From assembly GCA_020439995.1 (NCBI GenBank), contig JAGROY010000140.1:25003-89002 (forward strand): DNA of 64,000 nt, given 5' to 3'. Below the pieces are notes generated by a model. It searched no databases, was not told where the DNA came from, and saw only the letters and a program-made list of their open reading frames with translations. This DNA comes from Verrucomicrobiia bacterium (GTDB taxonomy: Bacteria; Verrucomicrobiota; Verrucomicrobiia; Verrucomicrobiales; DEV007). Positions within the stretch are counted from its first letter, which is position 1; every line of letters begins with the position of its first letter. Made by a program: the position numbers and the translations under genes. Positions 1 through 9,157 of the stretch are shown here, one piece after another.

Positions 1-2334
1 CTCTTCCGCCGCGTATCCGCTGCGCGGGGTCGTAGCGATCAATTCTGGCCCAATCCGGCAGAGCAACTGATCCGTGGCAATGTTCGCTGATAGCAGGTCT
101 TTGAATAACCGCTTCTGACTGGAGAAAGACTGATCGCACATCGCCCGGTAGACCAAGCTGTCGTTGATGCCCCGCGTTGCCGCCTCCTGTTCCGCAGTAG
201 AAAGGTTGCGATCGTTCGCAGCGCTACGCAGCAGGGAATCGAACCATTTCAAAAATCCGTCGTGGCCGCTAAGCAAGTCGTCGCGCAGGGCGGTGTCGAG
301 TTCTGTCCAGGCCGTTTCGAATGCGGCGGCCTCGCCATCGAGCGCGTGATAGATGAGTGCCAGTGCGGCAAAACGCCCAGTGAACTGCCCGTTCAGTTGG
401 GTCAGCTCAGGACGGGCCAGGAGTGCGAGGAAGGCCGTGAGGTTTTCCTTGCGGAGTGGGGTTGCCCATTTCGCTGACTCATCGTCGAACGCCTGGTGCA
501 CACTGGACATCAGCGCGCCCACGGTCATCGCTACATCAAACGACCGTGGTGGTGAAGGCAAGGCATCCAGAAAGGAGATGAGCGCACCGGGGCCCTGGTT
601 GAGAGATTGTCCCAGCCAGGTCGCGACGATGCGGCGCTTGCCGTCGCCTCCTGGCCTGGCGAACTCTTGCGGCTGGATGCTTGCACCCGCCCGCGCATAG
701 GCCTGTACCAGAGATTCGGTCACGTCGGGTTCTTCGGTGAACCAGCGCAGAGCCGCCATCTCGATCTCAGGAGCTGATCCAAAGTCGAGCGCCTGATATT
801 CTTCCGCCAGTTCGGTGAGGCGCCGCTCGCGCTCCCTGAAGGTTTGCGAATCGTTGGTTCCCGAAAGTGGTTGATCTGGAAGCGCTGCAACGGTGACGCG
901 CAACAGCCAGCGAAGTCGCGCATCGTCGATCTGGGCAATGACCAGCGGCAGCCTCACGTTCGCGAGATCCTCGTCGTAGACATACTTTGAAATGTTGGGG
1001 CTGGCGGTGCGAAGGTCGAACAGCGGGGCGAACTCGACGAAGTAGTCGGCGGCAATCGCGGGCTCCGCGTAATGGAGCACCGTCAGCAGCCACCGGAGGT
1101 CGGCGCTGGTCACGGGCACCGCAGTGAGCTGCTTCAGTGCATCGTTGTTGCCCGATTGAACGCAGAGATCGATCAGTTCGCTCAGTAGCGCACTTGCCAC
1201 CAGATTCGGTCTGGAAGCCGGGGTGGCGGAAAAATCGTCTTGCAGCCGGGTGGCCCAGGCTGTCGCGACCGTGCCGAATGCACCAGCGAACTCTGGTTCG
1301 GTCGCGTGTATTCCCGCGTGGCTGAGCAGCGCCCTTGCGTGTGCCGGAAGGACAGCGCCCTCCTTCATGCCAGCCTCCATCGCACCCCATCCAGCCACGT
1401 GCACGGGCAGTGGGAGCAAGTCACCCCATTCGTTGAGAACGGTTTCAGCGATCAGCAGCCGGGCCATGGCTGGCAGTTCGGGAGAGGCAATGCGCTCCAG
1501 GAAGTAGTCTGCGTGGCTAGCTCCGGCCGTGGCATCATCGCTGAGGCGCGCCAGTCCCATCTGGCCAGCGATCAGCATTTCGCGTGCGAGCGCAGTGCGT
1601 TTTGGGCTGGTAGACAGGGTCGCCTCTCGCCGTAGAGCGTCCAGCAGTTCCTTGAACTCATCTTCGCTGCTGGCCATGCGCTGAAAGAACGTGTGGTAGC
1701 CTGGCATCGCGGTCACAATGTTTTCCTCGGATAGGTCTGCCTCCAGCTGATCCAGCGCTGACTTGATTGCATCCGTCGCAGGCGAGGACAGTTCTCCATT
1801 TGTGATCGACGAAATAAGGAACCCGACCCGATAGCGATCCACGAACACTCCTTCACCGGCAATCACTCGTAAGGCGCTGAGCGCAAAATCAGCATGTTTC
1901 AGTCCGGGTTGCGTTTCCAGCCCCGCTCCGCCGATCATCAACTGATTGTTCAGGTATCCAGCTACCGTGATCCTCTCATTGAACTGGATGCCCCACTCGC
2001 GCGACGCTTCGGCTGCATGAATCAATGCAATCGCTTTCTGGAAAACGTTCATTGCCTCGGCTGCGGACCCCTTTGTAATCAACTCCGTCAGAACTTCGTC
2101 AGTCTCACTCAAGAACTGCAGAGGATTGAGCCCCAGAGCGCGGAATTGCTCTGCTTCCAGAATGTGTCGGGCGCGTTCCTCGACGGTGACTGCCACCTCT
2201 GCCGGGAACTCTTCGACCGGCTCCGGCGCGGCGTCTTGCCCGCTTCCGCTGCCCGTCAAACCGACCAACACTAGAAAACAAAGCGTTAACCGCCTGATAC
2301 AGAATTGAATATCGTACCTTGGCTGAATCCTCAT
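1..2334 (-). CDS. Large secreted protein of unknown function, C-terminus beyond the window
   Basis: An uninterrupted minus-strand frame of 778 codons runs from an ATG at 2334 to base 1 with no stop, so the protein continues past the left edge. The N-terminus has basic residues, then a hydrophobic stretch (LTLCFLVLVGL) and a small-residue region ending near GSGSGQDA, which reads as a Sec signal peptide with export about residue 33. The rest is mostly helical and rich in Ala, Leu and Glu, with no motif I recognise and few cysteines. It recalls the helical segments of the two giant proteins at 36-54 kb, but that is only an impression. No clear Shine-Dalgarno precedes the ATG; a sigma70-like promoter lies about 30 bases upstream. 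The open frame makes the coding call firm; the function is unknown. Confidence 0.8.
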   Translation of the reverse strand, partial: MRIQPRYDIQFCIRRLTLCFLVLVGLTGSGSGQDAAPEPVEEFPAEVAVTVEERARHILEAEQFRALGLNPLQFLSETDEVLTELITKGSAAEAMNVFQKAIALIHAAEASREWGIQFNERITVAGYLNNQLMIGGAGLETQPGLKHADFALSALRVIAGEGVFVDRYRVGFLISSITNGELSSPATDAIKSALDQLEADLSEENIVTAMPGYHTFFQRMASSEDEFKELLDALRREATLSTSPKRTALAREMLIAGQMGLARLSDDATAGASHADYFLERIASPELPAMARLLIAETVLNEWGDLLPLPVHVAGWGAMEAGMKEGAVLPAHARALLSHAGIHATEPEFAGAFGTVATAWATRLQDDFSATPASRPNLVASALLSELIDLCVQSGNNDALKQLTAVPVTSADLRWLLTVLHYAEPAIAADYFVEFAPLFDLRTASPNISKYVYDEDLANVRLPLVIAQIDDARLRWLLRVTVAALPDQPLSGTNDSQTFRERERRLTELAEEYQALDFGSAPEIEMAALRWFTEEPDVTESLVQAYARAGASIQPQEFARPGGDGKRRIVATWLGQSLNQGPGALISFLDALPSPPRSFDVAMTVGALMSSVHQAFDDESAKWATPLRKENLTAFLALLARPELTQLNGQFTGRFAALALIYHALDGEAAAFETAWTELDTALRDDLLSGHDGFLKWFDSLLRSAANDRNLSTAEQEAATRGINDSLVYRAMCDQSFSSQKRLFKDLLSANIATDQLLCRIGPELIATTPRSGYAAEE

Positions 2335-2365
2335 CGTCGCACGGGTTGCTGCTCTCACGGTCGGA

Positions 2366-2394
2366 AGCATAACTCGATCTCGGCGGGATTCCAA
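2366..2394 (-). promoter_or_regulatory. Candidate sigma70-type promoter for the large secreted protein
   Basis: Read on the minus strand, TTGGAA (2394-2389) and TATGCT (2371-2366) are separated by 17 bases and lie about 30 bases before the ATG at 2334. The spacing is ideal and the hexamers are close to consensus. This is sequence resemblance only. Confidence 0.45.
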
Positions 2395-2541
2395 GCTCTC
2401 CCATACATGCCAGCGAAAATTGGACGTCATGTTCGACAAGTATTACCCCGGTAATTTCTCCGGCCTTGATACTCGTGATGCAACTGCGAGAAATTGAAGC
2501 GAAACCCGATTTTGCAGTCAATCACGCACACCCCTTCATGC

Positions 2542-2655
2542 CTACCAATCGTGAGGGAAGTCCAACGGGCTCTTCCGCTCCTTACCCGTCCGGGAGGGAA
2601 CGGTTTGCACGTAGATCATCGTCGTTCGCACATCGCTGTGTTCCCAGGCGATCTA
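2542..2655 (-). pseudogene. Decayed C-terminus of a tyrosine recombinase (integrase)
   Basis: On the minus strand, about 33 codons before the TAG at 2542-2544 read EHSDVRTTMIYVQTV and then a tail ending SPLDFPHDW. In integron-type and phage-type integrases this position reads LGHxDVxTTMIYTHV, where the Tyr is the catalytic nucleophile, followed by a short basic tail often ending in SPLD. Just upstream the frame meets a stop and the LGH motif is altered to WEH, and I cannot find the catalytic Arg-His-Arg part. It is therefore a remnant, not an active recombinase. The rest of 2335-2858 shows no other gene. Confidence 0.5.
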
Positions 2656-2858
2656 CCGCCTCCCGGCGGTGAATTCCAAAGACAACTCGGTACCTGCGCT
2701 AGGTTGGGTGCGGAAAGAGTGCGGTAATCAATTGATTTGGAGAATATCAGATAACTTCAAGGAGCTTTTTGGTCAGGGGGACGCGTCTGGTGTTGAAAAA
2801 CGCTGTCGAGACCGATGCACTCCAGATCGTTGTTGCAATGAAGCCGCGCCTGTTGGTG

Positions 2859-5186
2859 TCAGTTCGATGCTGCTGACTGTTTCAAAGCATCTCTTACGAC
2901 ACCCTGTGTGACTATCGTCGGAAACTCAATAATTGGGCCGTTCGGGGGGACGATCAGATTGTAAGGGATTCCGCTCGAGCCGAAGGCGAAGAGGGCCTCG
3001 TCATAAAGAGCATTGGAATTGGTCATATCTGCCAGCATCATCACTACTCCATTACTGCGGAGCTCTTCTTTCAACTGATCAGAACCTGCGGATTCGAAGA
3101 CAACTGTCTCGTTTGTTTTGCATTGCAGTCACCAGTCGGCGGTGAAGTCAATGAATACTGTCCTGCCTTTCTTCCGGTGTTCCACCAGACGTTCGAGGGT
3201 GAGCGGCTCCCATTTCATTCCGTGGGAGTCAATCATTCCGCTGGAGTCCAGGGTAGCCACAGACATTGAACCGTTGTCGATCGAATGTTTCACCGCATAA
3301 ACACTTCCAGTGAATGCCAGCAGCAGTGTGATGCGGGCCGCCCAGCGTGTTCCCACTTTCTTGAAGGGCGTTCCAAATCGCCCGTAGATCCACAGTCCAA
3401 AGGCCAGGCTAAGCATCCCAACTAACAGACCCACGATACCGCTGACGCCCACCTGCTTTCCAAAGACCCAAACCAGCCAGACAACTGTCGCCAGCATGGG
3501 GAACGCCATGAATTGTTTAAAAGTCTCCATCCACGCTCCCGGCCTGGGGAGCTTTTGAATGAGTGCGGGAAAGAAGCTGAGCACGATGTAAGGAGAGGCG
3601 AGTCCCAGCCCTAACACTGTAAAAATCAGCAGCGTCTGTGCTGCCGACTGATTGAACGCAAAACTGATCGCGGGTGCCATGAATGGCCCAGTGCATGGTG
3701 AGGCGATCAGCACCGTCAGCAATCCTGAGAAAAACGAGCCCGACAGTCCCTTCTTGTTTTGCAGTTGGCCACCAGCCGTAGTGAGCGATGCGCCAAATTC
3801 AAACAGACCAGCGAGACTTAATCCAAAGGCGAAGATCACGGCGATCATTGCGGCCACAAACCACGGCTGTCGCAATTGCTCACCCCACACGACATTTCCA
3901 CCGGTCGAAAATTTGACGAGCAACAGAACGATCACCAGCGACCACATACTGAGCAATACCCCGGCTCCGAACGCCAGGCCATGCATCTTGATTCGCTTGC
4001 TGTCTTCCCCTGCCTGGCTCACGAAGCCCATGATTTTGATTCCGAGCACTGGAAAAACGCAGGGCATCAGATTCAGAATCAATCCACCCAGAAAGGCGAA
4101 TCCAAGGATAGGCAGAAGGGTTTCCTTCTTTTCCTCCTTCGTCCCAAGGGGGGTCATCCCCCAGCTGATGACTTCGTCCAGTGCTGCTTTCTCAGCGGGT
4201 GTCATTGCCGTCGGAACGGCGGAAGGACTCGCTTTTGCACTGGCAGGTTGTTCAGCTTCGCCGACCCCGGCACCATCTGCATCAGGAATGGATGCCGCCA
4301 CAGCCATCTCTCCACCTTCAGGTAATGTCACGGAAACGACCGTGCCATCCGATCCCCAGCCATTCTCAGCGTAAGCGAATCCTTTGAGTCCGGTCACGGC
4401 ACCAGCGTCCTCTTCCTTTTCAAAAGTGGCCACATAGCTGTCGCCCTGCTTTTCTGCGGCTGCGGACGGTTCCACAAGTACTCCTTTGGCTAGATGATAG
4501 ACGTGCACTTTGCCTTCTTTCATCTCGCCAGATGGTGTGATCTTTACCTGAACGGACTTACCTTGATCCTCGATCGCTATATCGATCAAATCGGAATCAG
4601 CGGGTTGCTGCGCCCTTACTTTGTCGAACGCTGCCTTCAGTGCTGCGTCAGGGGTTGGAGCTTCTGAAACGACGGGAAGCTTAAGCTCGCCATTGTAGCT
4701 GCCTGGAGTGCAGATCTCGTCGCACTGCAGCCAGTTGGCCTTCAGTCCGATAGAGATATTTCCTCCCACTGCTACATTGTCAGCGACGGCGATGTCGGTA
4801 AGTAGATAGGCCGTGCCGCCGTAAACATTGCTGGTGCCGATCTCATCTTTCTTCGGCTCCGGCACTGGCCACTGGATGGGGCCAGCGGTGAGGCCTTCGG
4901 GCAGCGTCCAGTTGAGCTGAGTTGGTCGGCCAGTTCCGGGATTTTCCCAGTAGGTGTGCCAGGGGCCGCTGTGCACCATTTTCAGCGCGACCGTAAAAGT
5001 GGTTCCCGGCTGCACCGCCGAAACTTCGCTCACCAGCTCAGCGGCCACTTCTTCGCCCGGAGGCGTGGCTGCCGCGAATGGGTCGTTTACAAAGTTAGGG
5101 CCCTGTGCGTCCGAGCGATCGGGCGAGAACAGAACAAACGTGCACATCAACAGTGCGATGGAGCGGGCAACAGAAGGCATCAGCAT
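2859..5186 (-). CDS. dsbD: DsbD-family thiol:disulfide interchange protein, probable selenoprotein (UGA at codon 686)
   Basis: DsbD moves electrons from cytoplasmic thioredoxin across the inner membrane to periplasmic thiols. A signal peptide (residues 1-28) is followed by a DsbD-alpha-like domain with the CDEIC motif (about 155-159), a polytopic membrane domain (about 355-640) with the paired redox motifs NLMPCVFP and ASPCTGPF, and a C-terminal thioredoxin-like domain. At DFTADW, where the family continues CxxCK, the gene reads UGA-L-Q-C-K (UGA at 3131-3129). The frame stays open for 89 more codons and keeps typical features: TNE after the motif, then GSSGIP with the cis-Pro loop. The UGA replaces exactly the attacking Cys, so insertion of selenocysteine is the best reading (775 residues in all). 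A nonsense mutation is the alternative. No sel genes lie in this window. Standard annotation would stop at 3129 and lose the redox domain. Confidence 0.8.
3086..3128 (-). promoter_or_regulatory. Candidate bacterial SECIS element just after the in-frame UGA
   Basis: Directly 3' of the UGA on the minus strand, CUGC (3128-3125) can pair with GCAG (3089-3086). Within this, GAGAC (3110-3106) pairs with GUCUU (3101-3097) around the loop AGUU. The loop has a G at its second position, 25 bases after the UGA. Bacterial SECIS elements lie within the coding region soon after the UGA as a small stem with an exposed G in the apical loop, so position and shape fit. The stem is short and includes one G-U pair. 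The fold was judged by eye. Confidence 0.5.
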
Positions 5187-5244
5187 TTCATTACAATATG
5201 GATTGTGTGGAAGAGCCTCGGAGGAGGACTTCTATTCCAGAAAT

Positions 5245-5478
5245 TTACGGCTGGGAAGGTGAACTATCACTGAATGAAGGGCTCTTTCTGTGCTGGCCAT
5301 CAAAGATGATCGACTTTCCCTTCTCCAGTGTGAACTTCAGTGGGCCTAGTCCCGTCCCTTTGTGGCTTCCATCACAGAACGGGAGTGCCTCCGAGCTGCC
5401 GCAGGTGCACCACCAGTAGTCGCCAGCTTCGAGATTGAGGGTTTGGGGCTGTTTTTCATCATTTTCGGGATCTTCCAT
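5245..5478 (-). CDS. CDGSH-type iron-sulfur protein with a degenerate second motif
   Basis: A small protein of about 77 residues with one canonical CDGSH motif, CTCGSSEALPFCDGSH, whose three Cys and one His bind a 2Fe-2S cluster; GTGLGPLKF follows as in the family. Small bacterial relatives usually carry a second motif after this segment. Here the equivalent stretch (FDGQHRKSPSFSDSS) keeps the spacing but has lost the Cys ligands and the final His, so it should bind one cluster only. I chose the ATG at 5478 because MEDPEND matches typical starts. A TTG at 5523 is also in frame, but an AGGAGG abuts it with no spacer. It is divergent from the GTPase at 5592 and lies downstream of nothing obvious. 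Electron transfer or redox sensing is a family-level guess. Confidence 0.8.
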   Translation of the reverse strand: MEDPENDEKQPQTLNLEAGDYWWCTCGSSEALPFCDGSHKGTGLGPLKFTLEKGKSIIFDGQHRKSPSFSDSSPSQP

Positions 5479-5591
5479 CTTGCCATTGTCGCGGGAATTG
5501 GTGCTCTCGTCAAAGTAAAGCAACCTCCTGATCGTTCAATGGCAACGTCTGATCTTGCACAAACCGGGTGAACGAATAGGTTGCCCGGGTT

Positions 5592-8312
5592 GTGACAGAC
5601 CACGCAAACATACCCACAGCGCCAGACACTACATCGTTACTCGAATCGCTGACGCAACTGAGAGCGCTGGTATCGGGGGGAGGCAATGGAAAAGCCTTCG
5701 GCGTGGACGAGGGAGGTGCCTGTCATGAACGGTTTCTCGAACTCCGCCGCCTGGAGCGGAGCCTGAACCAGTACTTGTCACGCACCGGGCAGCAGTTGAC
5801 CTATGTGGGATTGTTAGGGCACTTCTCAGCGGGTAAATCCAGTACCATCAATGCGCTGCTCGAAGGTGCAGGTGAACGTGCCACTGGTCAGCATCCCACC
5901 GATCGTGCGGTAACACTCATCACCCATCCGCAGAATGCGCAGGACTTGATCGGAATGCATCGCAGGGGCGAGGTCGAAGTCGGGGCCGCCCTGCAGGAGC
6001 ATGACCTCCTGCGGGACGTCGTTCTAGTCGACACCCCGGGATCGGGCGATCCGCTGATCGTCGAGGAGATGGTTCGCGACTTTCTGCCCATCTGCGATCA
6101 CCTCGTCTACGTTTTCTCCGCCGCAGTCCCGCTGGACACCACCGATCTCCCGATACTGCAAAAGGCGCACAGTGAACTGCCGTTCATTCCGATGCAGTTC
6201 GTCGTCACCCGTGCCGACGAATTTAGGAAGGATCACCTCGCACCACTTACCGATTCCAACTTCGATCATCAAGCTGCGGATCACTTTGTCGGCGAATTCA
6301 TCTCTCGACTGGAGGCCGCCGTGCCGGGCATGGAAGCGCAGCGCAGCGACTTCATCATCATCGACAATCGATCAGCCTTCCGGCTGGAGCGTCTGCGCCA
6401 TGGGCTCGGCGCAATCAAGGTGACACCCGGGAAATCCAGAATACTCCACGCGCACAAGCTGCGCTACTTTGCCACGAGTGCCTCGCTCATTCACCAGCAG
6501 TTTATCGAGCAGCTTCAGGGAACTCTGGGCGCGCAGGAAGCACTGTTGAAAGCGGCGAAAGAAAACCATGCCCGCTACCAGAAAACAGTGGCGATGGGGC
6601 ACAGCCGCCTCACTGAGAGCTGGCGGTTGCAGCTCCAGCAGTTCGAAACTCTGCAAAGTAGCTACAGGGATGAAATGGTCTCCCTTGCTTTTCGGCAGCA
6701 GATTCCGGAAAAGCTGGCGGATCTCCCGAAATCCAGCGCGGCGATCAGCGCTGCAATGGATGCAGCAAGGGCTTCCGCTACCGAAACGGCGGGCGCATTA
6801 AGCTCCCAAATCGAAGCGTGCAGGCGGAAGGAATTTGAAACTACGCGGTGTCAGTTGATCGAAGAGATCACGAACGTCGCCGATCCAGAAGTGGTCACGT
6901 TGACCATGGCAAGGCCTGGCGGCGTTCTGGAAGATGAGGCGTCTATTCAGCAATATTTTGTCCCGAGCGGTGAGTTGGAGGCTACACTACAATCGCTACC
7001 CACCGTGTTCGCCTCCGAGCTGACGCGCCTGCACAAAGAAGCAGCCGGAAAATCCGAGGCACTCGGACGTTGGCTCGAACCAGGAAAGCTGTGCGAGGTG
7101 TCAACCGAACTGCTCGACACGTCAAAGCAACAGCTGGCGGCTATGCTCGACACCTTCCTTGAGTCTGTCGATGTCTACAAAGCTGCTGTGCTTTCGCTCA
7201 ATGCCAGGGAACTGGCTGAGCGGGCCGGGGTGGTTCGTGCCATCGAGGCACTGGAAAAAGTGGAGATCCCGGCCGAGCGCCGTGACACCTGGCTTCGGAA
7301 TGTGGTTGAGCGCATCTTCCCTGATCGGGCGATACAGGAGAAGGCTGCGCAGTCAGGCATCGCCGAGTTACGAGACGCCCTGGCATTCATACAGAAAAAC
7401 TTCACAACATGTGACATTGTGCCGGCTGCGGGTGACAGCGTTGCTGACTCAACAGCCGCTGAGGATTCGATCAGCGAGCTGCGTGAGGTGGCGCAATCAG
7501 CAGCACTTACTTTCCAGCGACGTGCCCATAAGGTATTCCAGGCGATCGGCGAATCCAAGGATGCCTCGCTTGCAGGGGATCAGAAGACATTGGAAGAAAC
7601 CGTCGCCCGTCTGCGCGAAGACAGAAAGCGCATCAGCAGGACGTTCGCCATCAGTGGTGCAGTCGCCGGGCTGATCCTGTTCATCCTGGCCAGTCTCGTG
7701 CTGCCAATTTTTCAGTCCTTCTCGGTCACTTCCGCCGGTATTGGCATCGTTCTGATCGGAGCAGGAGTCTTCGGCGGCACCCAGCTGGCGGACAAGTTCG
7801 ACCGATCGCGCGCCGCACTGAAGGACTGCTGCAACGATTACCGGGAGAGGGCAAGGGCGACTCTGCTGGAGGCGCTTGCAGACGTCGAATGCCCAGACAG
7901 CGAACCAACGTCGGCACACAAGGCCGAAATCTCAAACATCCTTCAGGCACACTGGAGCTCGCAAGTGAATCAAATCGTAGCCGCGAGCGTTGATCAACAC
8001 CATTCCGAATACGAGAAATTGCGAGCCACCCGCGAGGAAATGGATCGCATTCGCAAGGATGCCCTGACATTGGGACAAAAGTTTTACCAGCACAATGCCA
8101 GCTGCTACAAGGATGTCGACGGCAATCTCGATCAACTGGCCGCAGTATCGGCAGAGATCAAAGAAGATGCGATTCTGCCGTCCTTTCGCCTGTTCGAAGA
8201 CCGGACAGAAGAACTGTCCAATTTGCTTGCTGCTGTCCGCAGCATTCATTTTGAAGTCCCGACCGTCTCGGCCAATGCGCCGGCATCGGCAGCGACTGCG
8301 GCAGCGCGCTGA
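5592..8312 (+). CDS. Dynamin-like large GTPase with a two-helix membrane hairpin
   Basis: A 906-residue protein starting at GTG. The GTPase domain shows the P-loop GHFSAGKSS (residues 76-84), a threonine-containing switch region, VDTPG (about 146-150) and TRAD (about 206-209). A long helical, coiled-coil-rich stalk follows, then a hydrophobic hairpin at about 688-733, and a helical tail. This is the layout of bacterial dynamin-like proteins, which bind and remodel membranes in a nucleotide-dependent way. Its last 67 bases overlap, tail to tail, the coding end of the HTTM gene on the other strand. No partner dynamin gene is adjacent. The family call is firm; the target membrane process is unknown. 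Confidence 0.85.
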   Translation: MTDHANIPTAPDTTSLLESLTQLRALVSGGGNGKAFGVDEGGACHERFLELRRLERSLNQYLSRTGQQLTYVGLLGHFSAGKSSTINALLEGAGERATGQHPTDRAVTLITHPQNAQDLIGMHRRGEVEVGAALQEHDLLRDVVLVDTPGSGDPLIVEEMVRDFLPICDHLVYVFSAAVPLDTTDLPILQKAHSELPFIPMQFVVTRADEFRKDHLAPLTDSNFDHQAADHFVGEFISRLEAAVPGMEAQRSDFIIIDNRSAFRLERLRHGLGAIKVTPGKSRILHAHKLRYFATSASLIHQQFIEQLQGTLGAQEALLKAAKENHARYQKTVAMGHSRLTESWRLQLQQFETLQSSYRDEMVSLAFRQQIPEKLADLPKSSAAISAAMDAARASATETAGALSSQIEACRRKEFETTRCQLIEEITNVADPEVVTLTMARPGGVLEDEASIQQYFVPSGELEATLQSLPTVFASELTRLHKEAAGKSEALGRWLEPGKLCEVSTELLDTSKQQLAAMLDTFLESVDVYKAAVLSLNARELAERAGVVRAIEALEKVEIPAERRDTWLRNVVERIFPDRAIQEKAAQSGIAELRDALAFIQKNFTTCDIVPAAGDSVADSTAAEDSISELREVAQSAALTFQRRAHKVFQAIGESKDASLAGDQKTLEETVARLREDRKRISRTFAISGAVAGLILFILASLVLPIFQSFSVTSAGIGIVLIGAGVFGGTQLADKFDRSRAALKDCCNDYRERARATLLEALADVECPDSEPTSAHKAEISNILQAHWSSQVNQIVAASVDQHHSEYEKLRATREEMDRIRKDALTLGQKFYQHNASCYKDVDGNLDQLAAVSAEIKEDAILPSFRLFEDRTEELSNLLAAVRSIHFEVPTVSANAPASAATAAAR

Positions 8313-9157
8313 TGCTTCCCCAGCTTCGGTAGCCATTCCCTTCGCCATGTGAACACATGCACGACGAGCATGCCGACAGTGAGATCGGCGAAGTCGATGA
8401 GTACGAGTATTCCAAGATGCATGGCCACCATCGCTGCCCAGGCAAATCCTCGGGTAGGACGAATGAGGGCGAGAGGTAGAAAGAGAATCTCCAGGAGCAG
8501 TGCTCCCCAGCTGAGGAGGTTCGTGACTAAGTCAGGCAGCATGAGGAAGCACTGGCGAGCCCAGTTGTCCCGGGCCAGCGGATTTTGCATCACATCCCGC
8601 AGTGCAGAACCATCGATCCAGCTGGGGCTGCTCAATTTAGCAATACCACTGAAAGTATACCCTGCCGCGAGCAGAATCCACACAGTCCACCATGCAATCG
8701 CAGGGAATTGCCAGTCGGGATCAGGCGGCTTGCCTGTCACGTATGATTCGCCTCGCGGTATTCCGGCACAGATCAGCAGCAACAAGCCCACGTAAGGGAT
8801 GCTGGGATTGAGGATCAAGTTGTTCCGCGCGAACAACCATGCCCACACCAACCACGCGGCGCTGCACCAAATTACCCGACTTCGCCCGGAGATGACTCCC
8901 AGCGCGGCAACACATCCGCCAAACACGCACAGCCAGGCTATTCTTCCGTCCTGCGCTGTCCAAAGGGGATTTGGCAGAATATGTGGGATCAAGTTGCTTT
9001 CTGGAGAAGGAAGAATTCCCTGCCCTCCGAAGATTTCGCCAGCCCATGGCAGGAGTTGCACGAAGTGGATGAGTAGGTAGAGCCCTAACACTATTCTAAA
9101 AATCGCGAACTGACCGGCAGAGACGGGGACGGTTGATTCGAGAATGGTTCTTTTCAT
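8246..9157 (-). CDS. HTTM-domain multipass membrane protein
   Basis: A 303-residue integral membrane protein with several long hydrophobic segments. The N-terminal FRIVLGLYLLIHFVQLLPW and the later GYTFSGIAKL / SWIDGSALRD stretch resemble HTTM proteins, relatives of the membrane part of vitamin-K-dependent gamma-carboxylase. The reaction of bacterial HTTM proteins is generally unknown. It is the last gene of a coupled operon: its ATG overlaps the stop of the preceding gene by four bases (ATGA). The extreme C-terminus is Ala-rich and reads antisense through the end of the GTPase gene, which suggests that this tail was gained by loss of an earlier stop. Confidence 0.75.
   Translation of the reverse strand: MKRTILESTVPVSAGQFAIFRIVLGLYLLIHFVQLLPWAGEIFGGQGILPSPESNLIPHILPNPLWTAQDGRIAWLCVFGGCVAALGVISGRSRVIWCSAAWLVWAWLFARNNLILNPSIPYVGLLLLICAGIPRGESYVTGKPPDPDWQFPAIAWWTVWILLAAGYTFSGIAKLSSPSWIDGSALRDVMQNPLARDNWARQCFLMLPDLVTNLLSWGALLLEILFLPLALIRPTRGFAWAAMVAMHLGILVLIDFADLTVGMLVVHVFTWRREWLPKLGKHQRAAAVAADAGALAETVGTSK

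Noticed and set aside
2105..2521. A 138-codon minus-strand frame that overlaps the start of the large secreted protein
   Set aside because: It is in another frame from the 778-codon open frame with a signal peptide, and has no motif.
2859..3074. A separate 71-codon gene downstream of dsbD
   Set aside because: Its sequence is the missing half of the DsbD thioredoxin domain in the same frame, so it is the selenoprotein C-terminus.
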